Shown here in pieces: positions 16,882 to 26,361 of a stretch of 64,000 bases of DNA. Source of the DNA: JAADEM01 sp965371855 (GTDB taxonomy: Bacteria; Bacteroidota; Bacteroidia; Bacteroidales; Marinilabiliaceae); NCBI GenBank assembly GCA_965371855.1, contig CBDUZZ010000012.1, positions 1 to 64,000 of the forward strand. Reading direction: 5' to 3'. Numbering within the stretch: the stretch's first letter is position 1; the number at the start of each line of letters is the position of its first letter. The position numbers were made by a program, and so were the translations under genes. The notes below the pieces were generated by a model. The model was not told the DNA's origin and did no database searches. It was given only the letters and a program-made list of their open reading frames with translations.

Positions 16882-19428
16882 CTACTTTATATAAACGCTC
16901 AGAACCTCCCCTTTTCGCACAACACTTTCTTTCATCTTTTTCACACCCACACCGGATAAAACAAACTTGGTTATCGCAAGTTCACCATATTCAGATTTTA
17001 ACTCAATACTATATTCGTCACTTGACTTTGTAATTCTTACAGTACCCCAGGCATATCCGTTAGACCAAAAGAATGTACCTTCGTCAGGTGTAAACTCTAT
17101 GGTTTTATCAACTGCCGAATAGTGAAAACCGGTAAGTGCAATAACCGATGCCCAGCTTGCCATTGCACGTGCATAATGGTGTCCGCACTCAGCCTCATCA
17201 AAGGGGCTTCGTTTACGTCCGTCATACCGGTCACGAATATTTGTAATACAATTTAGTCCTTCGTCAGTCATTCCTTCGTAAATCATACCTACAGCAGCAG
17301 TATATTCAAATCCGGTCATCACTTCTGTAAAGTATGGGAATGGTATTTTGGGTCGTCCGTTTGGCCAGCTTGCCATCAGAAGCCCTTTTTCATCACCAAG
17401 TACATACGACCTCATGTTATTAAAATGGTTTTCAAAAGTATTGCGGTAGTTGTATTTCATGATACTTTGCAACGTGATCTTTTTATTTGCTTTACTACCG
17501 AGATAACCAAGATTGCAGATATGTGCCATATATTGTCCTACAAGCTGATCTACCAGACAACCTTTTGCTAACTGATACCGCGGCATCTCAGGAGATGAAT
17601 AGTCTGTAATTACCTCTTTTGTTTTGGGGTTTAATACCTGCTGTTCATAATACTCACCATTAAATAAGTTCGCTTCTGTCCAATCAGCACCAGATTTATA
17701 AATGGCTTCGCATCTTTTTGCAAACTTTTTATCACCCATAGCAATAGCCATCTTCTCAGTTGCCTTAAGTGCACCAAGATACCAAAACTGCATTTGAGGA
17801 TTTGGCCCGGAATAGTTCACATCCATTGTATTGTGCTGACTGCCTTCCATCACACCATCAGCATCGGCATCCCAACTATTCTCAAGCCAGGTGTACTCCA
17901 TTGCCTTTTTCACATTCGGCCACAGTCTTATAAGAAACTCATCATCGCCGGATAGTTGCCAGTCACGGTACATTTTCATTATTGTTCCCATCTGTCCGTC
18001 GGCAGCAACATTGCCCCATGCAGTGGCTTTCGACAGCGGTAGATTTGCCCTGAAGGACATAGCACCATTATCTTTCGTTGCATATCCGAACTCTACATCG
18101 CGCATTGTTTTTGCCAGTTCACCAAAGAGAAAAGGTGTAGCCTGCTCATAATTCCATACATGAGTACAGGAGCCGGCACATGACCCAAAGTTATCCATGC
18201 ATCCTTCCCAACCCATCAGTTGACCTGACGGAATACGAAAAACAGTTTGGGAACGGAGAGTACTCACATTGAAAAGTGCAGCCTCTTTAACCACTTCCGG
18301 CAAGTCTGAACTTAGAAAAGTATTAACAAAATGAATAGTCTCTTTTTCAAGGTCAGGCAATTGGGGATAACTCTTTTCAATAACATCTAAGGCGTCTTTG
18401 TATTGAGTTGTGTAATAATTTCCGATAATCTCGCTCGACCATGCTTTCCGGTTGGGAAAATGCCATGTAAGGAAAAACTCAAAAGACTTAGTACTATTAG
18501 CAGGAATAACCTGCGTATTAGATAGCGAAGCCATAGGATCGGGATCAGCAGACTTATCCAGTTCCGTCAACAATCCATCATCGCTAAAATCATCCCAGAA
18601 ATCAAGGATTGCGTTATTCCACGCATTTGAAACCGATGATGTACGATAAGTCACCTTACCCTTACCATGGGTTGTTAAGGCCATTGTTCCCCATGCAGCA
18701 TCACTGCTGTCAACCCCTTCGGAATAAAAATATATCCCTCTTAGGTCGCCACTCTCAAAATACCTGTTTCTGTTGTCTTTAGCACCTTCATATTTCCTGT
18801 CACCTTTCCAGTCGATATGATACTTGCTTCCATCTTTTCCGATAAAATTACGGATTGAACCACACACTGAAACAGTAACAGGATGACTGGTAGCATTTTC
18901 AACCTCATATCTTAAAACTGCAATAGGAATACCGCTTTTATTAGCATCAGCCGGAATTAAAGGATTAAAAGCTTTTATCTTTACCCTCACAGGCATCTCC
19001 TCATCCCACAGGGATACAGTACCAAAAGGATAAGCCGATTCGAAAGTTACTCCGCCAAAACGAGGTATTCCGTGATGATCAACAGGTCGTCCCTCCATGT
19101 GCTCATATTCATAGTAATTCAATGGTCCGAATAATCCTTTTGTATATTTTTCCCCATTTGAATCCTCAATATGAATAGCAAAAAATGGTGCGCTGTTACC
19201 ATGTGTTACTGTAGGGTAATCCTTCCCCGGCCGATTCATTATCTCCCAATCAACCAAACTACCACGTCCACTTAGGGAAACTGTGCCCGTTCCAATGCCA
19301 CCTATCGGCAGTGCTATTTTCTGAATATGATTTTCATCATAACTTTTCAGCACAGGCCATTCCTCCTGGGCATTGACTGATAACAGGAAAGCCATTAAAA
19401 TTAATGTAGAAAAGGTTTGTTTTTTCAT
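16882..19428 (-). CDS. Secreted GH116-family glycosidase 1
   Basis: An 848-aa protein with a Sec signal ending near NAQ (residues 18-20). The N-terminal beta-domain starts with IGGIGTGTVSLSG. The catalytic (alpha/alpha)6 domain carries GCMDNFGSCAGSCTHVWNYEQ, DGQMGTIMKMYRDWQLSGD and EGSQHNTMD (Glu528-Asp536), blocks typical of GH116 (beta-glucosidase/beta-xylosidase/glucosylceramidase GBA2 relatives). The long beta-domain plus helical barrel accounts for the whole length, with no extra module. It is periplasmic or secreted and probably cleaves beta-linked glucose or xylose. A second, divergent GH116 gene lies 2.8 kb upstream in the same run, so the two likely act on different linkages of the same material. 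Confidence 0.85.
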   Translation of the reverse strand: MKKQTFSTLILMAFLLSVNAQEEWPVLKSYDENHIQKIALPIGGIGTGTVSLSGRGSLVDWEIMNRPGKDYPTVTHGNSAPFFAIHIEDSNGEKYTKGLFGPLNYYEYEHMEGRPVDHHGIPRFGGVTFESAYPFGTVSLWDEEMPVRVKIKAFNPLIPADANKSGIPIAVLRYEVENATSHPVTVSVCGSIRNFIGKDGSKYHIDWKGDRKYEGAKDNRNRYFESGDLRGIYFYSEGVDSSDAAWGTMALTTHGKGKVTYRTSSVSNAWNNAILDFWDDFSDDGLLTELDKSADPDPMASLSNTQVIPANSTKSFEFFLTWHFPNRKAWSSEIIGNYYTTQYKDALDVIEKSYPQLPDLEKETIHFVNTFLSSDLPEVVKEAALFNVSTLRSQTVFRIPSGQLMGWEGCMDNFGSCAGSCTHVWNYEQATPFLFGELAKTMRDVEFGYATKDNGAMSFRANLPLSKATAWGNVAADGQMGTIMKMYRDWQLSGDDEFLIRLWPNVKKAMEYTWLENSWDADADGVMEGSQHNTMDVNYSGPNPQMQFWYLGALKATEKMAIAMGDKKFAKRCEAIYKSGADWTEANLFNGEYYEQQVLNPKTKEVITDYSSPEMPRYQLAKGCLVDQLVGQYMAHICNLGYLGSKANKKITLQSIMKYNYRNTFENHFNNMRSYVLGDEKGLLMASWPNGRPKIPFPYFTEVMTGFEYTAAVGMIYEGMTDEGLNCITNIRDRYDGRKRSPFDEAECGHHYARAMASWASVIALTGFHYSAVDKTIEFTPDEGTFFWSNGYAWGTVRITKSSDEYSIELKSEYGELAITKFVLSGVGVKKMKESVVRKGEVLSVYIK

Positions 19429-19506
19429 AATTTCAAAAATTGTATTAAGATTTACAGATTCTCAACAAATTGCGCATAGGCATCCTCAAGCATCATAAGG
19501 TCTCAC

Positions 19507-21138
19507 TTATCTCATTATAGCGGGTAAATAGTCCAAAACATTATAGTTTTTGTCACTAAAAATTATCGTATTATTAATATTTCCCGCAACCATAATATGC
19601 CCTCTATGACTTAGGTGTATTCCGTCAGTAGTGTAATTATTAAACCACTTATACATTTTAGAATATGCATCCACGTAAATACATCCCTCGGCATTTGCAA
19701 TTTTATTAAACTCCGGAACAAAATACTCAATTCTCTCCTTGCCTCCATAATATTTCGGCTTTAATTTATTATCCTCAGCCAGGGGAGGAGGAGAGACAAT
19801 GATTATTTCAGGATGATACTTTTTATACAAGGGGTGTGATTTGATTTTACAGATTAGCTTATTCATATTTTTTGGCACCTGATTCAACTTATCTTTAAAA
19901 ACTGCCTTGCAATCATTTGTACCAAGCATGATAATGACTTGCTCAACATGTCCGATGGTTTTGTATGTCGAGTCCAGGTAGCTATCAATATTTCTCAACG
20001 TATTCAGCTTCTTATCTCCATTGTTATCAAACCCTATTGTATTTCCTGACACCGATGTATTATATACAAAATCCCACTTTCTTAACCCTGCATAAATATC
20101 AACCCAGCCATTTTTCATTGCTCCGTTCGAATCACCAACAACCAATGCTCCTTTTCCTTTCATAAAATCAAATGCTGCTCCCGGTAGCATTTCATGACCT
20201 CCCTCAAACATTGTAATATTAACTTTGCCATGATAGTTATTTGAGTAGTATATTCGTCTGTCCCCGATTTTTTCCAACATATTCGATAGTCCTCGGTACG
20301 TTATCAGTTTAATAATTATATCATCTGATATCAAGTCTTTTCCCGAAGCCCCCCAGTCAGAGGCCACTTTGTTATATAATTTCAGAGAATGAGTTACAGG
20401 AACGGATCCGGTATATCCATCGTGAACTCCTGCATAAATGAATAACTTACTATTTTTTCTCTTGTCAACAGGAACATCCATAAAAATCGGGGAACGACTT
20501 CTGGCTTCATGAATATTAAATGCGAAATTCTTATCCACTTTACCATCTTTTGAGCATGATTTTGCTATATCTTTATAATACCTATTTTTTCTGCCTAAGG
20601 ACTCCCAATACCATTCTTCAAGATTTGAAATTGAAGCCCATGCCGAAAAAGTTTTTATCCTGTGTTTCGATTTCATGTACATTAGTAAAGTTGCATATCC
20701 GCCACCACTTACTCCAATTACATGAATCTCATTGAGATCAACATTTCCGTTTACTATTGCATAATCAATAGCATCATCAATATCCGATATAACAAACGGA
20801 CTACCGCACGCCTCATATCTGTTATTAGGACCTCTAAAGTCAGGATGAATGTAGTTGTAATTATTCTCAACACACATCCACGAAAGAGTATCCTCTTGCT
20901 CATAGTCACCACTCCATGTATGAAGAGATATTATTAGAGGTCGTTTCTCACCTGTTACACTCTTATAAAAATATGCCGGTTGCTTTTTCCGGTCTATCGT
21001 TGAAACGATATTAACTTTTTCGCATTGTTCAGGCCGCTGCTTTGATATTGTGTTATCCCATTTAGAATCTTTTTGTGATAGAACATCAATTGAAAACAAC
21101 AAAACTGAAAAGATAACGAAATATTTCATCTGTATCAT
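19507..21138 (-). CDS. Two-domain secreted esterase: alpha/beta-hydrolase plus SGNH hydrolase
   Basis: A 543-aa protein with an N-terminal signal (ending near DVLSQ). The first domain (about 25-325) is an alpha/beta-hydrolase of the PHB-depolymerase/S9-like type: nucleophile GVSGGGY with Ser144, acid near Asp240 in GVHDG, His315 in GGHEM. The second domain (about 328-543) is a complete SGNH/GDSL esterase: block I VGDSNG with Ser337, block III GTND with Asn408, block V DGIHLS with Asp505 and His508. Two independent catalytic centres in one chain suggest removal of two kinds of ester, or of acetyl plus an aromatic acyl group. It is 24 nt downstream of the propeller glycosidase. A related module order is seen in the 876-aa protein at 27519. 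Confidence 0.85.
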   Translation of the reverse strand: MIQMKYFVIFSVLLFSIDVLSQKDSKWDNTISKQRPEQCEKVNIVSTIDRKKQPAYFYKSVTGEKRPLIISLHTWSGDYEQEDTLSWMCVENNYNYIHPDFRGPNNRYEACGSPFVISDIDDAIDYAIVNGNVDLNEIHVIGVSGGGYATLLMYMKSKHRIKTFSAWASISNLEEWYWESLGRKNRYYKDIAKSCSKDGKVDKNFAFNIHEARSRSPIFMDVPVDKRKNSKLFIYAGVHDGYTGSVPVTHSLKLYNKVASDWGASGKDLISDDIIIKLITYRGLSNMLEKIGDRRIYYSNNYHGKVNITMFEGGHEMLPGAAFDFMKGKGALVVGDSNGAMKNGWVDIYAGLRKWDFVYNTSVSGNTIGFDNNGDKKLNTLRNIDSYLDSTYKTIGHVEQVIIMLGTNDCKAVFKDKLNQVPKNMNKLICKIKSHPLYKKYHPEIIIVSPPPLAEDNKLKPKYYGGKERIEYFVPEFNKIANAEGCIYVDAYSKMYKWFNNYTTDGIHLSHRGHIMVAGNINNTIIFSDKNYNVLDYLPAIMR

Positions 21139-21162
21139 TTTTTTCTACTCTGCAATAAACGC

Positions 21163-22182
21163 TTACTTATTAACAAATTCCCATCTCACAAGATAACTAT
21201 CTTTTCCATTATGAACCATTGAGACACCCCATGTTATTCCTGTCATCTTTTCGCCTGTCAAATCGGGACGGTAGGCACCGGGCGCATGAGGATATTTGGT
21301 TTTATCAACTTTAACCGATAGTCTTTCAGTTGTGAAGTCCAATCCATCGGGAGCATACTCGTATGTGCTACTAATAGAGGCAAGGCAAGCTACCCCTCTG
21401 TTTTGTGGCCATACAAAAACCTCATGACTTTTGTCGAGAATAGGGTTGCCAGCATATCTTTTAAAAGAACCTTCTGCAGAGTTTGCAAAAGCAACACCCA
21501 TTTTTGTATGTGCCGGCCCATTGACTTTTCCGTACTGACGACCTTTATAATACAACCAAACCTTCCCTTCCCTCTTCATCAAAACAGCATCATCAATCCT
21601 GTAACTGTCAAATTGATTATGATCTGAACTAACTTCAAGTATTGGTTTATCGCTATATCTCACAAATGTACCTTCAGGGTTTTCTGATTTGGCAAGTCCA
21701 AAGGCAGTAAAATCATTTACTGAATTATTCTCAAATTTATCATCAAGATTAGTTGGTGTAGGTTGAACACCTGTATAGAACAGGTAATAAAACCCACTTT
21801 CAAAAATGATATTTGGAGTAAAGACTGCCTGACTATCCCATGTACCTTCATCTCCCACACTAAGCACCTCACCCAGCTCAGTCCAGTTGTGCCCTTCATC
21901 TTCCGAAACTGCTACCCAGATAGTTCCCCAATATCCCTGACTACAACCAAAAACTTTCGTATAATATACATAGTACTTACCGTTAACTTTAATGATATCA
22001 CTGTTGTCACGACGAGTACAACCTTTTTCGTAACCAATACCACTTATTTCTTCGAAACGAAACTCCTTATCAATGAAAGAGGCTTTAATTTCTTTAAAGG
22101 GTTTCTGTTGCTGCGAATTACATCCCCCAAAAGCAATATATATCAGAACTAAAACTACTGTAATAAAACTTTTAATATTCAT
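21163..22182 (-). CDS. Five-bladed beta-propeller glycosidase lipoprotein (GH43/GH117-like)
   Basis: The ORF is open to 22209, but a good Shine-Dalgarno (AGGAGGG at 22188-22194) stands just before the ATG at 22182, which also gives a normal lipoprotein signal (lipobox FGGC). That start gives 339 aa. The sequence has repeated propeller strands: GKYYVYYTKV, SGFYYLFYTG, GKVWLYYKGRQYG, GVAFANSAEGSF. An early RRDNSD block and a DSYRIDDAVL block supply the acidic residues expected of the GH43/GH117 superfamily. I favour GH117-like or an unclassified GH43 relative; GH117 proteins cut alpha-1,3-linked anhydro-galactose, but that substrate is not supported by its neighbours. It lies between two esterase/GH116 genes. 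Confidence 0.7.
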   Translation of the reverse strand: MNIKSFITVVLVLIYIAFGGCNSQQQKPFKEIKASFIDKEFRFEEISGIGYEKGCTRRDNSDIIKVNGKYYVYYTKVFGCSQGYWGTIWVAVSEDEGHNWTELGEVLSVGDEGTWDSQAVFTPNIIFESGFYYLFYTGVQPTPTNLDDKFENNSVNDFTAFGLAKSENPEGTFVRYSDKPILEVSSDHNQFDSYRIDDAVLMKREGKVWLYYKGRQYGKVNGPAHTKMGVAFANSAEGSFKRYAGNPILDKSHEVFVWPQNRGVACLASISSTYEYAPDGLDFTTERLSVKVDKTKYPHAPGAYRPDLTGEKMTGITWGVSMVHNGKDSYLVRWEFVNK

Positions 22183-22187
22183 ATTAT

Positions 22188-22194
22188 CCCTCCT
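22188..22194 (-). promoter_or_regulatory. Strong Shine-Dalgarno site that decides a start
   Basis: On the minus strand AGGAGGG lies 5 nt before the ATG at 22182. Such a clear site is unusual in this AT-rich Bacteroidota window and argues against the ATG at 22209, which directly abuts the upstream stop codon. Confidence 0.75.
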
Positions 22195-22209
22195 AAGATT
22201 GTTAATCAA

Positions 22210-24795
22210 TTATTTAATTTTAAGTAGTAAACTTTGATTTTTTTGAAGAAGTAAGTTATCCAATTCTACAATTATTTTATTTTCAATTTGAGTGAATTTA
22301 TTATGAATGGGCTTTCTATCAACAAAGGTTTGAATAGAATCCACCTTTTTCCCTTTTTCAACACGAAGCTCAAATTGGTTAAGTTTTAACTGGCCGTATT
22401 TAACATCCAACTCATTGGTTTGCAACTTGGTCTCTCGTATTTGTGAAAAGTTGCCCCAGCCTTTGGCAGTAACAAAGGCCGATTTAAAATTTGCAGGTTG
22501 AATTTTTGGGTCGAAACCGATAATGCCTTTTGGACCATGGTAAGTAAATCCGGAGGCAGCCACAAAAGCACCGTAACTCGACATTGCCCGGGTATAATGA
22601 TTTCCATATTCAACCTCATTGTACGGATTTCGTTTAGCCGGATTGTATCGGTCGTTTATCGCTTTGATCATTTCTAATCCATCGTCAACAAGTCCTTCAT
22701 TAATCATGTGGGCAGCTGCTTGCCAAGTAAAACCAGTCATGCACTCGCTAAAGTACCCAATCACCAGTTTTTCCCACTCGTTTTTAATTTTTCCGGGAGC
22801 TTTATCTTCACCTTCACGCGGAAACGAACACATTACCGTACCTGCTTCTCCGGGCAAAGCGTAAAACCTAACGGGTTGAATTTTTGCTGTTTTCAAATAT
22901 TCACCAACATCTTTTTGAAAATTGTATTTATAAATGGAAGCAAGTGCACTTTTCGTTTCTTTTTCGGGTAACACACGAGGTAAATCTGCCTGCATTGCCC
23001 ACGACTGCCCCAGAACCTGATCGATATGGCAACCAATATTTGAGTTCGGTGCATCCTGATTTTCGGGATCCAGAATATTGATAAAATACTCGCCGTTAAA
23101 CAATTGCTCTGTCATATTTTTATAGCCCAGAGTTGCAATTCGGTTGCACTCTTTTGCAAATTTCTTGTCACCCACATCGTTGGCCATGGCTTCTCCGGCA
23201 CGCAATGCGGCATTGTACATACTGCTTGTCCATGCAATTTTTCCATACCACATTCGATCGAGGGTGTTGTATTGAGCGCCTTCCAAAATTCCATCGGGTT
23301 TGCCCGTCTTTTTTGCATCGTGTAAAATCATAAATTCGATACTTTTTTTGATTTTCGACCAGTTGCGAATTAAAAATGAATTATCGGGCGACATTGTATA
23401 TTCGCGGTAAGTGCGCAAAATCGTTCCTGCTTGCCCGTCCACTGCATAACCCCGGCCATCTTGATGGCCCGATTTACTAAATTCACCACGGTAACCGATT
23501 ATGCCTTCTTTTTTAAATGAAAGCCCGTAGTCAACCTGTTCGCGCAGTTGCAGTGCCAGGCCAGGGAAAATGCGCCCCAGTGCTTGTTCGTAATGAAAAA
23601 CATGTGTGCATGTACCTTTTCCCAAATATACACCTTCCATAGCATAAAAACGTCCTTCATTGTCGGGGTCATCGGTTAAATCATCTAATCGATAACAAGA
23701 AGTTGTGGCGAGAGTACTCGTATTCACAAAAGTACGGTCGAGAAACCACACGGGTAAAGTGGAATTGTACCATGTTGCAACCCATTTTTTTGTCACTCCG
23801 ATTAATTCTTTCCGATTCTGAGCAATATAACTTCCAACTTCGGAAGAAGAGGCAAAGCGACTGCTGTAATACCAACGTAGATTCTCCTGGTTTTTCAGGT
23901 TATGAAACCCACTCTCTTTTCGGTTGAGATTTGGAAAATACCACGATAAAATAAAGGTGACTGTTTTTTCTTCACCTGGTTTTAATTGAACTGTTTTTCC
24001 CAGAGCCCCATTTAACACCTCACCCAACGCAGCTTTTATTTCTGTTTTTTCCGATGATACAACTTCGGATAAATTGTAATCGATGTCGGTAAAAGTTTGA
24101 GGTGTACTCCAGCTATTTTCTGCATCAAGCAGAGTAAGGGTCATATTCCCAAAATCGGGTTGATTTTGAATGGACCCACCTTCTGATTTACAGATGAGTT
24201 GCAGGTTCCCATTTGTTTTAATTACTTGATTTACATGCTCGCCACTGTTGCTTTTTGCAGTGAAATAATTGGCTGTATTTTGCAGCCAGCCAAACAGTTC
24301 GGCTTCCACGGCCTCTTTCCCATTATTTTTGATGGTGTATTCCATTACAATTGCAGGTAGTCCAGATTCCTCAGGATTGGTAGGAATAAAAGGCGAAAAC
24401 GCTTTCAAACTCACTTCCAGTGGAAAACCTTTTTCTTTGTATGCGACATTTCCAATCGGGTATTGTCCTTCAAACTCAATATTGGAAAAACCACCAACTC
24501 GTAATGGTTTCACAAAAGGTGTAATTTTATTTTTAATGCGAATTGCAAATCCCTGGTCGAATCGTTTGTCCTGAACCATTGGATTGATGTAAAATTTGTC
24601 GCCAGGGCCACCGGAGTTAATGCGCCGGATATTAAAAATATCCCAGTACCAAAGTTGCCCATCGCCGCCCAAATACACTTGACCTGCGCAGATGCCCCCG
24701 ACTGGCATTCCAATATAATTAAGTTTGTTTGTTTCGATAGATTTGGCTGAGAAAACCAGTAATAATAGTAATAATGAAAGTTGAAATTTTGACAT
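22210..24795 (-). CDS. Secreted GH116-family glycosidase 2
   Basis: An 861-aa protein with a signal peptide (LLLLLLVFSAKS). It shares the GH116 architecture with the gene at 16882 but is strongly diverged: IGMPVGGICAGQVYLGG at the N-terminus, GKGTCTHVFHYEQALGRIFP, DGQAGTILRTYREYTMSPD and EGAQYNTLD in the helical barrel. Around 22.4-24.7 kb the DNA is visibly richer in G+C with different codon choice (more CGC, GGC, GCC) than the flanking genes, which suggests it joined this locus later. It is upstream of the propeller glycosidase by less than 30 nt. Probable role: exo-acting beta-glycosidase in the same pathway. Confidence 0.84.
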   Translation of the reverse strand: MSKFQLSLLLLLLVFSAKSIETNKLNYIGMPVGGICAGQVYLGGDGQLWYWDIFNIRRINSGGPGDKFYINPMVQDKRFDQGFAIRIKNKITPFVKPLRVGGFSNIEFEGQYPIGNVAYKEKGFPLEVSLKAFSPFIPTNPEESGLPAIVMEYTIKNNGKEAVEAELFGWLQNTANYFTAKSNSGEHVNQVIKTNGNLQLICKSEGGSIQNQPDFGNMTLTLLDAENSWSTPQTFTDIDYNLSEVVSSEKTEIKAALGEVLNGALGKTVQLKPGEEKTVTFILSWYFPNLNRKESGFHNLKNQENLRWYYSSRFASSSEVGSYIAQNRKELIGVTKKWVATWYNSTLPVWFLDRTFVNTSTLATTSCYRLDDLTDDPDNEGRFYAMEGVYLGKGTCTHVFHYEQALGRIFPGLALQLREQVDYGLSFKKEGIIGYRGEFSKSGHQDGRGYAVDGQAGTILRTYREYTMSPDNSFLIRNWSKIKKSIEFMILHDAKKTGKPDGILEGAQYNTLDRMWYGKIAWTSSMYNAALRAGEAMANDVGDKKFAKECNRIATLGYKNMTEQLFNGEYFINILDPENQDAPNSNIGCHIDQVLGQSWAMQADLPRVLPEKETKSALASIYKYNFQKDVGEYLKTAKIQPVRFYALPGEAGTVMCSFPREGEDKAPGKIKNEWEKLVIGYFSECMTGFTWQAAAHMINEGLVDDGLEMIKAINDRYNPAKRNPYNEVEYGNHYTRAMSSYGAFVAASGFTYHGPKGIIGFDPKIQPANFKSAFVTAKGWGNFSQIRETKLQTNELDVKYGQLKLNQFELRVEKGKKVDSIQTFVDRKPIHNKFTQIENKIIVELDNLLLQKNQSLLLKIK

Positions 24796-24885
24796 GAGTT
24801 TAATATTAATTATTATTTTATCGATAAAGAATTTGCTATAACTACTATTTTAATATGCTTAGTGAATTATTAGTCCATTATCTTC

Positions 24886-26274
24886 CTACCAACTATCTGT
24901 TCTAAAAGCTGATGCAGGCAGTCCTGTTTTGTTAAACAAATTAGGCAGTGCACTATTCGTAAAAGCAAATCTTACGGCAACAGGTTCTTTCACCTCCTTA
25001 CTCCATACAACAACAGTTTCACCTGCTATCTTTGCTTTTGCGGGATAGAATTTTTTGTCGACTCCTGCAATGTAAAACTCTTTCAGTTCCTTTCCCTTTT
25101 GCATCAAACCTCCGTCAGCATAATCAAAATAAACGACCGCTTTATTCTTTTTAATTTCCATCGACTTGTAAACAGGCCCACTAAAAACAATTTCCTCAAC
25201 TCCGTATGTCTTTGCCAAAGCCCAAAGTGCAAGCCGCTTTCCCACATCCTGTTTGTTGGCCGGATGAATATCTTTCACATCTCCAATATCATTAGTTACC
25301 ACCATACCGGTATTGGAAATATTAAGCATGGTATGAAGTTGGGCATCACGAACAATAGCTGCTTGAATATTAGTTGTATCTTTATAATTAAAGGGAGCAA
25401 TCTGAACGAAATAGAAAGGAAACTCTTTTCCCCAATCATCACGCCAGGAATTTATCAGCAAAGGTAACGTCTGATAATAAGTTTCAGGTATCTGCCTGTC
25501 CGATTCCCCCTGATACCACAAGGCACCTGCAATACTAAACCTGATGAAAGGATAGATCATTGAGTTGTAACATGAGCCCGGTTTATGAGGCCTCCACTGA
25601 GTAACTCTCATTTTTTTTATTTCCTCAAAAATTACAGGATGTGACCTAAGAGCACTGTCTCTAATCCATACCTTAATTGGCGTGCCTCCCCAACTTGCAT
25701 TTATCAGACCTACCGGAACCGAAAGCTTCTTGTGTATCTCCCTGCCAAAAAAGTAACCTACGGAGCTGAAATACTTCATGGCTTCCGGAGTACACTCCTG
25801 CCACTCACCCGGTGTGTCATCCTGCCTTGTTGATGATTGATGTAATGGAACATTGAAAAAGCGAATACCGGGATAATCGGCGTTCTGGATCTCCTCTTCC
25901 TTGTTGTTCAACTCCTGCATGGGAGTTCGATGCATATTCGACTGGCCGGATAAAAGCCATATCTCACCAAGCATTACATTATTAATAACGATCGTCTGAT
26001 GCCCTTTGATGGTAATAGTGTATGGACCTCCTGCTGAGGAAGATTTCAGTTTTACCGACCACAACCCTTGCCAGGCTTTTACCGTAACAGGTTCGTTATT
26101 CCATGAACCTGTTACGGTAATCTTTTCTGATGTGTTGTCAGTCCATCCCCAGATGGTACATTCTGAATTCTGTTGTAACACCATGTTATCGGATATTACT
26201 GATGGTGTCCAGATTTTAGCACTGACATTCGTGAGTGCTAAAAGAATCGTTAATATTAAAATTAGTTTTTTCAT
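24886..26274 (-). CDS. Sialate O-acetylesterase-type SGNH carbohydrate esterase
   Basis: A 462-aa secreted protein (signal ending near VSAK). After a beta-domain that opens with TPSVISDNMVLQQ, typical of this family, the catalytic SGNH domain shows LSGQSNM with Ser112, ALWYQGESD, and the Asp335-x-His337 pair in KDIHP. It ends with a second beta-domain (EPVAVRFAFTNSALPNLFNKTGLPASAFRTD), also family-typical. Enzymes of this type remove O-acetyl groups from sialic acid or from xylan and pectin. No sialidase is nearby, so deacetylation of a neutral glycan is more likely. It is part of the minus-strand run with GH116 and DUF5009 genes. Confidence 0.9.
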   Translation of the reverse strand: MKKLILILTILLALTNVSAKIWTPSVISDNMVLQQNSECTIWGWTDNTSEKITVTGSWNNEPVTVKAWQGLWSVKLKSSSAGGPYTITIKGHQTIVINNVMLGEIWLLSGQSNMHRTPMQELNNKEEEIQNADYPGIRFFNVPLHQSSTRQDDTPGEWQECTPEAMKYFSSVGYFFGREIHKKLSVPVGLINASWGGTPIKVWIRDSALRSHPVIFEEIKKMRVTQWRPHKPGSCYNSMIYPFIRFSIAGALWYQGESDRQIPETYYQTLPLLINSWRDDWGKEFPFYFVQIAPFNYKDTTNIQAAIVRDAQLHTMLNISNTGMVVTNDIGDVKDIHPANKQDVGKRLALWALAKTYGVEEIVFSGPVYKSMEIKKNKAVVYFDYADGGLMQKGKELKEFYIAGVDKKFYPAKAKIAGETVVVWSKEVKEPVAVRFAFTNSALPNLFNKTGLPASAFRTDSW

Positions 26275-26361
26275 AGGTTCTATAATTTAACAGGTGCTGC
26301 TTTCGCCCCTTTGGGGCTTATTCATTCATGGTTATCGTTATCAGAATCGATTAATCAAATA

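Noticed and set aside
19452..19502. Possible gene tail on the minus strand reading EDAYAQFVENL
   Set aside because: It reads like the end of a protein, but only about 16 codons are open and nothing upstream continues it; it may be a remnant or chance.
26285..26345. Terminator upstream of the sialate O-acetylesterase gene (GCCCC-TTT-GGGGC)
   Set aside because: The stem is only about five base pairs with no T-run on the coding strand, and it lies in the leader of the gene rather than behind one.
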